The notes: generated by a model not told the origin, from the letters alone. A stretch of 64,000 bases of DNA from Callosobruchus maculatus (GCA_951848785.1 CATOUR010000173.1:868001-932000), one strand, 5' to 3'; counted from the stretch's first letter, positions 40,870-53,028 are shown. Translations and numbers: made by a program.

Positions 40870-41425
40870 GTTGATTTTTCTTTAAACTGTGTATAGAATT
40901 CATTAAAATGAACTACGTTTTCAAATAACTTTAATCCAAAAACTGCCAAATAAGCGAGATACAGAAAAAAAGTAAGTCTAAACCCTGATCTGGACTTATG
41001 TATTAAGACGTACCTAGTCTCTATATGTTTAGTCTTTTTCTGAAATTTTTGTCTTATCGCCAGGCATTGTATCTGTCAATAATAACTAGTCACTTTCAGT
41101 TTATCGTAGTTAGTTTTAAATTGGAAAATCTTAATTTTGCGTTTATAATAATGCGTCACTTTTAGGAATTACCAATTTAAAGTTAACAAATTTAAACAGA
41201 AAGTGACTATTGCACTACATGACAGGTGCAGTGCCTAATAGATAAGACAAAAATCCGAACAAAAAACTGAACAGATTAGGGTAGGTCCGTCTAGATACAC
41301 AAGCCAAGATTTACATTTTTTATTTTGGAGCTCGCATACTTTTCAGTTTTTCTAAATAAAATTACATGAGGAGCTAGCTTATTTCAACGACTTCAGTACA
41401 CAGTTAAGAAAAGTATCATCTGTTG
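40870..41425. mobile_element. Foldback of about 550 bp near a CAGGGTGAATCC end
   Basis: 40875-41125 and 41170-41425 are diverged inverted copies sharing AACTGTGTA, TTTTTGTCTTATC, and AGTCACTTTC. A TATACAGGGTG motif sits just outside the left arm (40852). It lies between two exons of the minus-strand spliced frame. Confidence 0.6.
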
Positions 41426-42144
41426 TGGCCAAAATTTTGATTAGAACCACAGGTCACTGCATAGAGGAAACTGCCAAGCTTTCGGCAATGTTTATTGCCA
41501 TCTTCGTGGCTTTAACATTGAGGTTTACTTGCTACTGTCCCACTTTTTCAATGATAGGTATGAATCATGGGGTTAATAGGTATTTTTTGTAAAGAATATT
41601 AATAACTAGGAAACAGACCCTTTAACTTAGTATCTACTTTCTTGTTGCACAAAGGCGGGCCCTTAGTTACGCCACTGGTATCCACACCATACATGCAACA
41701 ATATCTACCTCTCTTAAGTCTTGCAACTGTAGGTACAGTGTGTGGTGGTCGCTTGGGTGTAGCGTCTTCACTAGACATAGGCTGGAGTACAGAATTATCA
41801 CCTGAAAGATAAGTAAATATAGTTAATTTTTTTATGACTGTAATATACACCGTATGTCAGGACGAAAACCAAAAAAGAAATCGTACTTAGGTTTCGGAAG
41901 ATGAAGACGATATCAAAAGGAATTATTCTGAAATTCGGATTTGTTACAGAGAAGTCAACGTTTGAAGTTTGGTTTTAAAGATAACTGAAACGTGTCTGGC
42001 CCACCTTATCTCACTTCCACTTTCGAGATTTTCTTATCTATTTTACAGCAAAAATCGGAGATCATTTAGAAGGATTACACTTTAATGGTCTTGTCGATTG
42101 TTCACCTCAATGATCAGATTTTTCTAGTTTTCGTACCGTACAAA

Positions 42145-42368
42145 CAGGCACATATCCAGGATTTGGTTTTGGGGGGGTCCAGACTATGGGTGTCACTTAG
42201 TTGACCTTTCGGGGGGGGGGGTCCAGATTAGAGTTGTTGCCACCTTAAATCCTTAAATTTGCGGGGGGGGGGGGTGGAAATTTGTGGATTCCATTTTTAG
42301 GCGGCATTTTATAACGTTTCGGGGGGGGGGGGTCCGGACCCCCTGGACCTCCCCTAAATACGTGCCTG
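42145..42368. mobile_element. hAT-type MITE with long G runs, perfect 8-bp duplication
   Basis: CAGGCACATATCC and GCACGTATTTAGG-type ends are inverted. CGTACAAA is directly repeated at 42137-42144 and 42369-42376. Inside are four runs of 7 to 14 G separated by 50-60 bp. An 8-bp duplication with a CAGG start is the hAT signature. No coding frame. Confidence 0.88.
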
Positions 42369-43139
42369 CGTACAAATGTGATACGAGCAGCCACATACTA
42401 ATCCTTTCGCGATCTAATCAAGGGCAACTGAACTTTTTAGGTTTTAAGAATAAATATATAACCCAAACATATTAATACATATAAGCCGGTGCCAGAAATC
42501 ATCCTTAAAGTTTTCGGGATTCGTCCTGGGACACGGTATACAGAAAAATGTTTGCACAATGTTACAACTTGCAATTATGATGTAATGTCACAAACAATTG
42601 ATGACAGGATTTTTTAATTTTTGCCCAAACAAAAATCACAGCAAAATCTATATGTATTTCAAAATTTCTTACAAAATTTAATGTCACGTACAGCTGATTT
42701 TAACAAAATTGATACAACTCATAAAGCACTTTTCTCAGATATTAGTATTATTGTAGATTCCTAAAGCATTAATAATGATTATGATTTCATTTACATGCAA
42801 AGTTCATCATTTCCATACCTTACTCTTACTGTTAAGTTAAAAAAACACACTTTGTCAAATGACTGATATACTCTGTTAATAAAAATTTAATTTTTCAAGA
42901 ACTGTTATCAGTTTTTTTTTTAAATCAGAAGTAATTTAATGTGAGGCATCTTTGTCAGGTTGGATATAAAATTCACAATTTTTACCTTACCTCTTGATGT
43001 TCCTGGTAGAACTGGAAACCCATGAGAATGACTATCTTGTAATTCTAAAAATGAAAATAAATATAACTACATATATCTATATACGTGGTATAATAAAATT
43101 ACATTATGATAAGTTGTATCAGATTGGAAAGAGGATATG

Positions 43140-44406
43140 TCAAACTGCTCCTTCATTGAGTTTATCGTGCCTTGCATAGAATTCATTTTGCTTGCATATT
43201 CATCTGCTTTTTCTACATCCACCTGCATCTTATCGACCTGTATCCGGCAGCCTACTCTGAGGTGCCCCTTTCTGCCCACATCTCCAGCACGCAAACTTCT
43301 CAGCTCCTCCTAGATTTCTGTGAACTGGGTTTCTCTGGAAGGTAACACCTCTTCTTCTTGGAACGAACGATGTGGCCCTGACTTCTACTTCATCACCTTG
43401 TTCTACAGAGCGCACCCTCCGTGTCATTCGCGTGGCTTTTGTGGCAGCTCAATTTCTAGAGCTTTGACCATAGCGTCTTGTAAGGTTCTGGGTCTGGATA
43501 GTCTCACGATTCGCTGAACGTCAAGGTCCGCAATACCTTCTACAAACTGACGAGCAGCAACGTATTCCTGTGTCTCGACGGGACTGCTGACGAATGCTCG
43601 TTTAGCTAAGCTTTGGATTTCGTATGCAAATGTGGTTAAATCTTCCTTGGCTTGTTGTGTCCTGTTATGCAACTGGCCATGCAATAGCCCTATTAAGTGT
43701 GCATCTCCAAAACGTAACTTTAGTGCAGAGTTATCTTATAGTCACGTAAATCTGATGAGCAGAGATTTTCCAAAATAGCTGCTGCAGAATCTCTGAGCAT
43801 TGAAGTCAGCACACATGCCTTTTCCTCATTCGACCAGTTATTCATATGTGCGATGTTTTCAAACTGCATATGATAAATGTCCCAAAATGTTTTTCCGTTG
43901 TATGGATAGGGTTTTGCAACTACACCACTGTGTCTATCAGGTAAAGCGGGTGCTACTGCAGTTAAACTACTCTCACCTGCACTAAGCTCTCTCAGCTTCT
44001 CTGTGACGATTTCTTTGACACGATCTTCCACTTGCTGCAGCTGTTCCTCAACGTTCCTTTGCGACGTCACTACTGTCACTATTTGAGTCTCTATTGCACT
44101 AATACGTTGGCCTTGATCTTCTAATCCCTGGCTTACCGCTTGCTTCTGTTCCTCCAGCCTAGCCATCACAAGTTCCTGCCCAGTTTTCAAGTCACTCTTC
44201 AAACCTGCGACTGCCTCATCTTGATGTTGCTTGAGCTTTTCTTCAAGGTTCACGACGGTTGCTTGCATAATGGCTGCTTGCTCGTCCTGGTGCTGCTTCA
44301 ACTTTTCTTCACTCTTTTCGAAGCTGTTTCTCATATCTGCCTTCATTTCTTGTATCATAGCCATCAATGCACTCATTTCGGACGCCATAACTCTTGTAAC
44401 TGGCAT
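43140..44406 (-). pseudogene. LTR retrotransposon gag with zinc knuckle
   Basis: It starts MPVTRVMASEMSALMAMIQ, followed by about 130 residues of coiled coil with EEKLKQHQDE repeated twice. The gag core follows (RHSGVVAKPYPYNGKT, FENIAHMNNWSNEEKA), then LHNRTQQAKEDLTTFAYE. A CCHC knuckle near 43290-43240 (C-W-R-C-G..GHL..GC) needs a one-base shift to read through. There are also shifts near 43700 and 43425. About 400 residues, reasonable for gypsy gag. The coiled-coil N-terminus presumably serves multimerisation. Confidence 0.85.
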
Positions 44407-44483
44407 TAACTGACGCTATAATCACTTCTTCTTTCCTTTTTCTGGCTTGATTCGATGGATAATCCCACACTTCTGACACCAAT

Positions 44484-44824
44484 TGTCACGACGGCCTCTT
44501 TTTCTTCCCCCGGGGAATCAAACTCGACGTAACTTTCACCGTTTTACTTCACAACTCGATACAATATCTCTTAACCTTATCTTAGGTACAACTCAACTCA
44601 ACTGAACTACTACGCTACCCGTAGCACCTTATATATACTTCATCGAACCATCTAGAGCATTCGATGACATTTCTAGAATCAATCCGTCATTCTCGAAAAC
44701 TCTAGACGATTCGATGACGGTTACACTTAAAAGATCTAACCTAGCACTTTGACTTTACATCATGTATGACAACCAATGACAACTAATACAAATACACGAA
44801 TACCATAATATACAGTATGTTACA
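44484..44824 (-). repeat. 5' LTR (341 bp)
   Basis: Minus strand: TGTAACATACTG at the start, TATATATAAGGTGC as TATA box, TGACA at the end, followed by ATTGGTGTCAGAAGTG at the primer-binding position. TG...CA termini are intact. Confidence 0.88.
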
Positions 44825-46894
44825 ATATATAGATGATGAAATTCTTGAAAAATCAGTGCAAGATTTAAATTCCGAGCCATTTTCAAACCGGAGATATCGA
44901 TAAAACAAGTATTATGACAAGTGTGCTGTGAAATTCAGAAACAATTGCTGCCCTATAAGAATATAGCCTAATGGTAGATAATACTCAAGTAGAACCACTA
45001 GAAATCATATTTTAACTTTTCGAAATAACCTACAGGTGACGTAGTGGTCGCCAATAGGTGCTATATTCAATTTTCAAAATAATGGAACTTTTAAAGGAAA
45101 CAAACAAAAAGAAGTTACAGTATAAAATTGATTATCATATTTGTTATTATTTAACGTCAATTTGAGCTGGTCACAAAGTATTACATGAACTCCACAAGCA
45201 ATGATAGTAAGAAAAAATCAATGTGAATAGATCTTAAAAATTGAGACTAATTAACAGCAAAATAAAAAAAAATAAGATGGTGTAACAACAGCGATAACAA
45301 ATAAAAAATACCCAAACCTAATTAACATGCGCATACCATACCTATTGTCAGTGTTGCCTCAGATGTTCAATGGTGTTCATCGTTTTAGATGCACTTATGC
45401 ATCTATTCACGCGTGGATAAACCTGCCAGTTTAAGCATCTACAGCAACACTGAAAATAGGTTTAGTATACGCGTGTGAGTTAGGTTTATGTATTTTATCT
45501 GTTAACTTTGTTGTTATGCTACGTTACTTTGCTATTTTCCTGTTAGTTAGCCTTAATTTTTAAAATATATTCACATTGATTTTTTCTTACTATGTTTACT
45601 TGTTAAGTTCATATAACACTTTGTGATCAACTCAAATTGACGTTTAATGATAATAAAAATAATATTCAATTTTATGCTGTAACTTATTTTTACTTGTTTC
45701 TTTTAAAAGTTCCATTATTATGAAAATTGAATACAGCACTTATTGGCGACTACTAAGCCTGCTAGTGGTCATTTTAGAAAGTAAAAATATGATTTCTAGT
45801 AGTCTTACTTGAGTATTATCTATAGAATGTTTACTAAAATGATGTGACGAAGGCTATATTCCTATTATAGGACAGCAATTGTTTCTGAACCTCACAGCAC
45901 ACTTGTCATAATACCCGTTTTATTGATATCTCCAGTTTGAAAATAGGTAGGAAGTTAAATCTTGCACTGACTTTTTAAGAATTTTGTCCTCTATATATTT
46001 GTGTTAAAATATATATAGCATACCATTTAAAATTTTTGTTATAATGCGTAATAATTGTCATGATATCAAATACCGCGCTGTAGCTACTAAGTCCGGATAA
46101 ACCTGGAAAATTTTTATATAACAGGTTATTAGGTAAGAAGAGCTCTTCCAAACGAGACCTAGCTTGTTCAATTCCGTTAACTCTTACCAAAGTTATGGCC
46201 ATTAGAATAAACACTTTTTTGACATTCCCCCACCATTACACCTTGCGAGATAGAGCAAAAAACTATGAACAAAAAAAAATCATTTTTCTGTATACATGAT
46301 GGTAGAATTTATAATATACCTTTACTTGCACATTTTTTGAGAAAAAGCCGTTTTTCTGATTGATCATAACAGTTGCGCCCCCTAGCGGCCACTTGCGGAA
46401 TTTGAAAATAATTTCCAGTGATTTCTCTTATCCGATTTACCTGATAATACTTTTTGCTCGAAGTTATACGATTAACGGTTACCGAGATATTGCCGGCGTC
46501 CATTCCTATTAGGTCACCCTGTACAAATGTAGTTGCAATCACAAAACAGTTACCGTGGCCACAGAATGACAAGGGCCAGCATAAGTGCACAGAACGTTTA
46601 CATTGAGAAAAATAACTACATGGACCAAAGAAATATGTAGATTAGATAGAGGATGCAAAATTAGTATGGAATTGGTGACATATGACAGAAGGTGTATTTT
46701 TTTAATTTTTGTATCTATAGTTTTGTCTTTTTGTTTACTGAAATTGAAATGTTTAAATTTGAACTGTGAAATATATGATGTTATATTATATTGAACTGAG
46801 ATTTTTAAGTCTGTTTTATCGTTAATGCTATTATTTGCGTTTTTCTCAATACACAGGGTGGGCCAACAGTGCGTGGACGGAAGATTGTGAGCTT

Positions 46895-48935
46895 ACTAAA
46901 AATTATTTCAAAAATCTGTCACTTGATCATGGTAGGGACCCTTGAGGGCTATAACGTAAACATTTGTTCACTTAAATTTTGACGTTTATACAGGGTGATT
47001 CACATCAAACTAATTTGTTTTAGTGGAACCATCATATATTATTACATATTTGGATTCCTTGTTGAATTCTAGTGTGACTTTATGTATCATACATGGAACT
47101 TTAAACGAACGGTTTAGGCGCAAATCACTATTTTTGGTATAAGTAGGTATCAGAAAAAAATTGAATATCGCAGCGATTATAAAACCTAGAAGGCCATGAC
47201 TTTGCGGTTCGACTAAGCATGAAATGCATCATCTTAGGTCAGACGGCCAAATTTGAATTCTTTTTGTATTTCGAGAAATCAGTAGATTAATTAAGGAAAC
47301 CTCAATCACAGATAACTTGATTTTTTCAAATGGAAATGCCTATTTTGGTTTGAAGAATCAAATGTAAAATTTGATTACCTTTCTACGATATAGGATTCTC
47401 GATATCAATATTTTTTGGTTTTCATTTTATTTCAAATTTTCAGTCAAATCGGTGTTTTTCAATTTTCCTGCGTGCAAGCAACCTAGCAGGCCATGAAAAA
47501 TAAACAAAATCCCGTTAAGATGGACGAAACCAACTAGCTTAGTAGAAAGATGTAAACTATCTAGAGTAACGAGGCAAGATTATGAAAATTCCTTACAACA
47601 TATTAGCTCTAACCAGAAACAGTAGCGGTAACAAGAACGCTCATTTCTCGCAGCCTACTAGCCTATTAGCCAATTTCCTAAGTCAGTAAAAAAATATCTA
47701 ATAAAAGGAAAACTACTAGTAATTGTTGCTGGCGGTAGGATAACTATGTCTTCTGACTAAATTTTCACATTTAATACCATAAAAATGTAGCCATTTCCGT
47801 AAGTCAAAAGTAATGGTACCTCTGATTGGAACCCTTCAAATTCTTCAGTAGATACATCTACTTATTAGTAAAATCGCGGAAAATGAATTAATTGAACTCT
47901 GTTTGAATTGTAAAACATAATTTAGTTTGTAGAACACTACATGAATTAAACACAATTACAACATAGCGTAATTAAAAAATTGTAGCAATCATTTCAGATG
48001 TTCAGAATACTCCAGTTAGATATATCTTCACTTTTGACTTAACTAAATGGAAACGACTAATTTTTTCATCCCATTAAGTGTGAAATTTCATTCTAAAGAT
48101 GTTAGACTGTAAGCAAAAATCGCTGGTAGTTTTCCTTTTGTTTCGAAATTTTTAATCGTTTTGGAAAGTTTTCAACTCTAGTAGACCTCAAGCTAGTAGG
48201 CTGTGAAAAACAAACACCTCTGGCATACCCCAGCTTCTCATTAACGTTAGATATCTTGCCGCTGTTGTATCCGGCTAGAGCTGATGTGTTGTAAGGAATT
48301 TTCATTATCTTGCCTCGCTACTCTAGTTCGTTTGCATTTTTTTACTAAGTTAGTTGGTTTCTTTCATAATGAAGGGCTTTTGGTTATTCTTCATGGCCTG
48401 CTAGGTTGCTTGCACGTAGAAAAATTCTAAAATACCGATTTGACTGAAAATTTGAAATAAAATGAAAACCAATAATGATTGATATTGAGAGTTCTATATC
48501 GTTAGAAAGGTAATCACATTTTACATTTGATTCTATAAACCAAAATAGGCATTCCTATTTGAAAAAATCAAGTTATCTGCGATTGAAGTTTCCTTGATTT
48601 TCATATTTCCTACTGATTTCTCCAAGGTGACGCGTTTCATGCTTAATCATACCGCAAAGTCACGGCCTTCTAAGTTTTATAATCCCTCCGATATTCAATT
48701 TTTTTCTGACACCTACTTATACTAAAAACGGCTCGTTTAAAGTTCCAGGTCACACTAGAATTGACCAAGGAATCCAAATATACAATAATAGACAGGGGGT
48801 TCCATTCTAAAAAATGTAAGTTTGATATGAATCACCCTGTATAAACGTAAAATTTAAGTGAAATTATATTTATGTTATAGCCCTCAAGGTTCCCTACCAC
48901 GATCAAGTGACAAGTTTCTAAAATATATTTTAGTA
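46895..48935. mobile_element. 2-kb foldback, CAGGGTGATTCA-type motif near its ends
   Basis: Arms 46895-47640 and 48180-48935 are inverted copies sharing GTCACTTGATC, TGAATCACCCTGTATAAACGT, CGGTATGATTAAGC-type blocks and CCTAGCAGGCCATGAA. TACAGGGTG occurs about 95 bp inside each end; another CAGGGTG is just outside the left arm (46854). The 540-bp centre is AT-rich with no gene. A minus-strand 67-codon frame at 48102-48305 is arm sequence. Confidence 0.8.
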
Positions 48936-48949
48936 TATCATTTCGAGCA

Positions 48950-49755
48950 CTCCTCTTTTATACGTGTGTTGTTAGTTTGTAATATTTGAGTTTCGTTGTA
49001 ATTAAAGTTGTGTTTATGTGCTATTTCATGCCTGGATAATGCTGTTTTATTTTTTTTTTTGTCATACTTATGTCGTTTAATTTTATTTTCTAAAAGTTGG
49101 GATGTTTGGCCGATGTAGGAACTATTACAGTTATTACAGGAAATTTTATACTACATGTGTCATTTTATTTTTTCTGTTTTTGTTTTTAGTTTACTGAAAG
49201 TTTTTTGTAGAAGGTTATGGGCTTTATAACTGGTGGGGATATTATGGGTTTTCAAAACTTTTTGTATATTTTCCGAAAGATTTGGTATATACGGAATTGT
49301 GAGATATTTTTGATTTGTGTTATTATTATTTTTGTTTTTATTGAGAGGATTGTAAAAAGCATGGATTCTGGATTTGAAAATGGAGCTTATTAGATTGGGG
49401 GGGGGGGGTAACAGTTTTGTTCAAGAATATTTTTTGCTTTGTTAACTGCTATTTCTCTGTAGTGTTGGTCACACAGTTTTATGGTTCTGTCAGAAAGGCC
49501 AGTGATAACAGATTTTTTTTGTGACTGGGTGCTGAGAGTAGTAATTAAGATATCTATTGGACCATGTTTCATTTGTATGCCAAGCAGTATTCATTTTTTT
49601 ATTATTATTGTGGTGTATTGTTAAATCTAAGAAATTTGTTTTGTTGTTTTCAAACTATTTCTATAGTAAATTTTAGTCTTAAATGATAGGAATGAAATTG
49701 TTCTAAAATATAGTTTTCTTTATTATTTGGAATTGAGGTTCTGAATTAAGAGAAC
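48950..49755 (-). pseudogene. Penelope-like element: RT thumb and GIY-YIG endonuclease
   Basis: Minus strand from 49750: HSYHLRLKFTIEI, NKTNFLDLTI, then NTAWHTNETWSNRYLNYYSQ, ITGLSDRTIKLCD (49572-49390 frame) and finally KISCNNCNSSYIGQTSQLLE with KTALSRHEIAHKH near 49130-49000. This is the standard Penelope order: end of RT (LQFTIE, NFLD..), thumb (W..RYLN..S.HP, DRAI.LS), then the GIY-YIG nuclease with its CxxC entry. A frameshift at an A-run separates thumb blocks. The Cys motif differs from the CECGKVYIG type at 19.9 and 21.4 kb, so two Penelope lineages are present. Confidence 0.82.
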
Positions 49756-50123
49756 ATTTTTTTCTGTGATAAATGGAAAGATCATATATAGTTTTTATAA
49801 CAAAACTGTTTTTGTTCTCTTTTTTTTCGCAATAATTCAAAAGTTATATCAAAACAGAAATGGGTTTTTGAATCCAATACCGAAAACGCGCCGATGCCTC
49901 CCGAACCCGTGTGACGTCACCAGGGCGGTCAGGATACTCATTTAGCCAACGACGTCCTACTACGATACTAGATTCTAGATTCCCAGCTAATCGTGAAAAT
50001 ACTTAATGATTACTAGCGTATATTTGTTGCAACATAGACGATGAATGAAGTTTGCAGCTCGAGACGAAGTCTACAGTAAGTAAGTACCTACCTAATCAAA
50101 TATGCTAGAGATATCCTCAATCG

Positions 50124-50210
50124 CCGGATGGCCTAATGGCTAGAGTGCCCGATAGTAAATCTGTGGGTGTCTGGATCGAGACCCAGGCCTTCCAACTTTT
50201 TTTTATCAAA
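50124..50210 (+). other. tRNA-like Pol III promoter region, possible SINE head
   Basis: GCCGGATGGCCTAATGGCTA contains a good A box, and GGATCGAGACC about 45 bp later resembles a B box. A T-arm with an 8-base loop can be drawn, but no complementary acceptor end exists, and a T8 run follows at once. It is not a functional tRNA; a tRNA-derived SINE or tRNA pseudogene fits better. Confidence 0.45.
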
Positions 50211-50469
50211 AAATTTATTGATGTGCTTTTTGCACTTGTTACGCACACTTTTTCTACGATCAACATAAATATGTGTTTGAATCAAATTTTATTAGACATG
50301 TTACCTGCACTGCATAGTGCAAAAACTAGGTACAGGAGGCGGTGGACAATCAAAAAAATCAGTGGAAATAAGTTTTGTCTGTCAATATTGATCGCAATTA
50401 TTTTTTTAAATGTTCTAGTTGGTTAATAAAACAAAATTCATTCATCCATTCATTTTTTAAGTTTTTTAA

Positions 50470-50762
50470 TGTAAAAAAGTAACTGAAACTCGTAATCACA
50501 TTCTGTTTATCACTTGGTATTATTATTTACTTAACTTTGAGCAGAAACCCAGAGCCCGCCGTTGACGCTCCCAGCCTAAACAACACGTGGTTGACAACTC
50601 AGCATTTGGATTTAGTATTTAAGGCAGAATAAACTTGTAAACAGATTCATTCCATTTATAATTCACTTGTAGTTCACTTCTGATTGTTATTCAGATTTAT
50701 TAGTTGTATTTTCAAAAACAAAAATTGTTTTTAAAAACTAACGTGTCGCTCTGTGCTATAAG
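50470..50762 (+). repeat. Gypsy-like LTR with primer-binding site
   Basis: TTGGCGCAGCCAGTAGGA at 50764-50781 is a typical insect gypsy primer-binding site, placing the LTR end at about 50762. TATTTAAGGCAGAATAAAC near 50619-50637 supplies TATA-like and polyadenylation-like signals. The left boundary (TGTAAAAAAGTAACTG, 50470) is a best guess. Its gag lies at 61255-62510, beyond a 10-kb insertion. Confidence 0.6.
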
Positions 50763-51346
50763 ATTGGCGCAGCCAGTAGGACTGTTTCACCGTCGCGAAA
50801 ACACGAAAAGCCTAATTCGCGAACGGTGAATCCCTATTCTTAAAAACAAGAAAGAACCTCAAGCAGACCCAAGCAGACAGCCGATTTGTCAGCGTCCCCA
50901 CTCCACGAGGGTTACGGAAGGAACACCTGGTGACACCTCTGGTAGCAGTCGACTGGAGAATAAGACAAAGCTAATGAAGCAGCAACTAGTTATGTTAGTC
51001 TCGTCATCTTTTCACAATTTTAAAGTTTTAAACTGCTCAATAATCCGACAATCCGAACCTTTTTTCTTTCGAATTTTTATTTTATTTCTATTTTTGTAAG
51101 GCGTACACAAATACAAAAGTATGGCAAACGTAAATGACAACGACTTTGTACGACTTTGACGCAAACTGTCAACTGAACTGTCGAAGATTTTTATAACTGA
51201 GAGAAATACTCCTTATATACGAAGAATTGGTAAAAACAACAGTGCAATTAAAGCTAAGTATATCCATTTAATTCCAGTAATAGATTATTGATAGTGTTAT
51301 AGTTGTAGATTGATCATTGTACAGTGATTCATCATTGAGGAGAAAG

Positions 51347-52817
51347 GGGATGAGTGCGGCCAGTGGGGGCACGGGCACTCCTCCCGAAAAGAAGAGAAAA
51401 GAGGGTGTACCCAATATAGTACAATTACCGACAGATAATATGGGAGACAAATACTATGACAGACAAATTGGAAAAACAGTGACAAATAATACAACTCAGA
51501 ATGTAAGTATGGATACGATTACAAAAGCGGAACCGGAGATAACAACGGAAAGAAAAAACAGTAAGCCAATTGTCTTTTATAAACAGACAGATACCGGACC
51601 ATTCCATGTTTACGGAGAAAATAATTCAGATAATTTCAAAGGTAAATTGAATCCCGTAAAGGTAGGTGAAATAATTTTAAAACATTACCAGAATTAGACA
51701 ATCAAATAAGGAAAATAGAATCTATAGGCAATAATAGAATTAGGATTATATTTAGAAATGCACTGGCTGCAAATACGCTACTTAAAGCAAGGAATCTTTT
51801 GGAAAACTATAACTTAGATTTTTACATTCCAAAATTTATTATATATCGACAGGGTATAATCCCAACTGACAAAGAATTTACAGAGGAATATATTCTAGAA
51901 AAAATAAAACCATACGATTTTCATTGTAAATTTACTGTAGAATCTGTAAAACGTATGTACAGAAAGGTAGTTGAAAACGATACCACAAAATTTGTTCCGA
52001 TAAATAAAGTAATAGTCTGCTTTGAAACACAGGAATTACCGGAATATGTTGCTATTAACCACGTTATATTTGAAGTTACAAATTATATTCAAAACGTAAT
52101 TCTATGTCACAACTGTATGCGTTATGGACATTTGGGCAGACAATGCAAAAGCAAACCAAGGTGTGCAAATTGTCACGGAGAACACGTTACTAGCTCATGT
52201 CAAATGGATGAATGTGTTCCAAAATGTTTTCATTGTGAGGGAAATCATTATACCTTTGAGATGAGAAAGTGTGACGAATTTAAAAGACAAAAGAAAATTA
52301 AAAACATATGTCGATTGCTAATTCATCTTATAGAGATGCAGAAAAAGCGATTCCTAGAGTAACCTATGCAAGCGTTACAAAAACCAGGTTAGAAAATCAT
52401 ATCTACCGCCAAACACAAACTATTAATCAAATGAACAGCACACATTCATATAATTCCCCTTCAACAAGTTCAAAAATTCAAAATATACAACCTGAGAGTA
52501 ATCAATCAGGTAGTGATAATACCAGACAGAGAGGATCTAGATTCACTCAAGTCGTTCCCAGAAAAACAAATAAAAGGTACGTATCTCCTACGAGAAATAC
52601 TACAGATCAAATTAGAAAACAAATAGTAAGTCAAACAAATATTCCGTCTACCTCAGGGGGAATTTATAATAGTACAAATTATGAAGTTCATAGTAACAAC
52701 AAGAACGGTAATGAAGATAATTATGTAGAGAATGTTATAGAATTGGTTATGTTCGTTTTGTTGAATCTCAAACAAAAGATGTTCAAAATCTTCCAAAAAC
52801 AGAAATCGTCAATCTAA
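51347..52817 (+). pseudogene. Non-LTR ORF1 (RNA-binding, three CCHC knuckles)
   Basis: Three frames carry it: 51347-51697 (Lys-rich start, then GPFHVYGEN), 51694-52362 and 52308-52817, joined by shifts near 51685 and 52310. The middle frame has an RRM-like block (SIGNNRIRIIFRN, FKIPKF-type) and three knuckles: CHNCMRYGHLGRQC, CANCHGEHVTSSC and CFHCEGNHYTFEMRKC. The last part is Asn/Ser/Thr-rich. I/Jockey-type ORF1 proteins bind the element RNA as particles. Only two shifts inactivate this copy. Confidence 0.85.
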
Positions 52818-53028
52818 TAAGAAGACAAATAAATAAACCTTAACAATGTAACAAAGAAATCTAATAATGTCTAAAAACTTACAAAAACATAATATAAATA
52901 AATTGGTGCGAATGCACGTAGATTATATGAGATTTTTATTACCTTCTTATAAATTTACTATACAAGGAGGATAAATTTACAAAAAAAAAACAAAAAAGAA
53001 AGGTATACTCTGACAAAATAATAATAAT

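Larger units (their letters stand above)
40410..43044 (-). pseudogene. Three spliced exons, possibly P/THAP-transposase derived
   Basis: On the minus strand, 43044-42991, 41801-41688 and 40633-40410 are bounded by good sites (TTTTTAG / GTAAGG; TTATCTTTCAG / GTGTGG; TTTGTTTGTAG) and all junctions are phase 1. The peptide runs LQDSHSHGFPVLPGTSR, GDNSVLQPMSSEDATPKRPP and, in the last exon, SQPSPQAKQFYTTIRKW plus a coiled coil ending in a stop. SP..KQFY..IR followed by a Lys-rich coiled coil recalls the segment after the THAP domain in P-type proteins. No THAP finger precedes it here. The two introns hold a foldback (40870-41425) and a hAT MITE (42145-42368). The first exon is not found. Confidence 0.4.
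39172..44824 (-). mobile_element. Gypsy-type LTR retrotransposon inserted in a foldback arm
   Basis: Minus orientation: complete 5' LTR (44824-44484), primer-binding position ATTGGTGTCAGAAG, gag (44406 to about 43140), then non-retroviral sequence, and at the far end only 114 bp of 3' LTR (39285-39172). No protease, RT or integrase motif is seen. Flanks at the arm break (AGATGT and ATATAT) are similar to each other and to the intact arm, compatible with a decayed 4-5-bp duplication. Same family as 28078-32506. Confidence 0.8.
38648..46523. mobile_element. 2.3-kb foldback split by an LTR retrotransposon
   Basis: The intact right arm runs from about 45420 to 46523. Its inverted partner is found in two pieces: the outer half at 38648-39171 and the inner half at about 44825-45385. 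Outer ends are GTACAGAGTGACC and GGTCACCCTGTAC, with CAGGGTG-type tips. The 5.65 kb between the two halves of the left arm is an LTR element with its own insertions. Removing it restores a palindrome with arms of about 1.1 kb and a centre of about 35 bp. Confidence 0.85.

Noticed and set aside
50124..50200. Functional tRNA gene
   Set aside because: A and B boxes are present but there is no complementary acceptor stem and the T loop is 8 bases.
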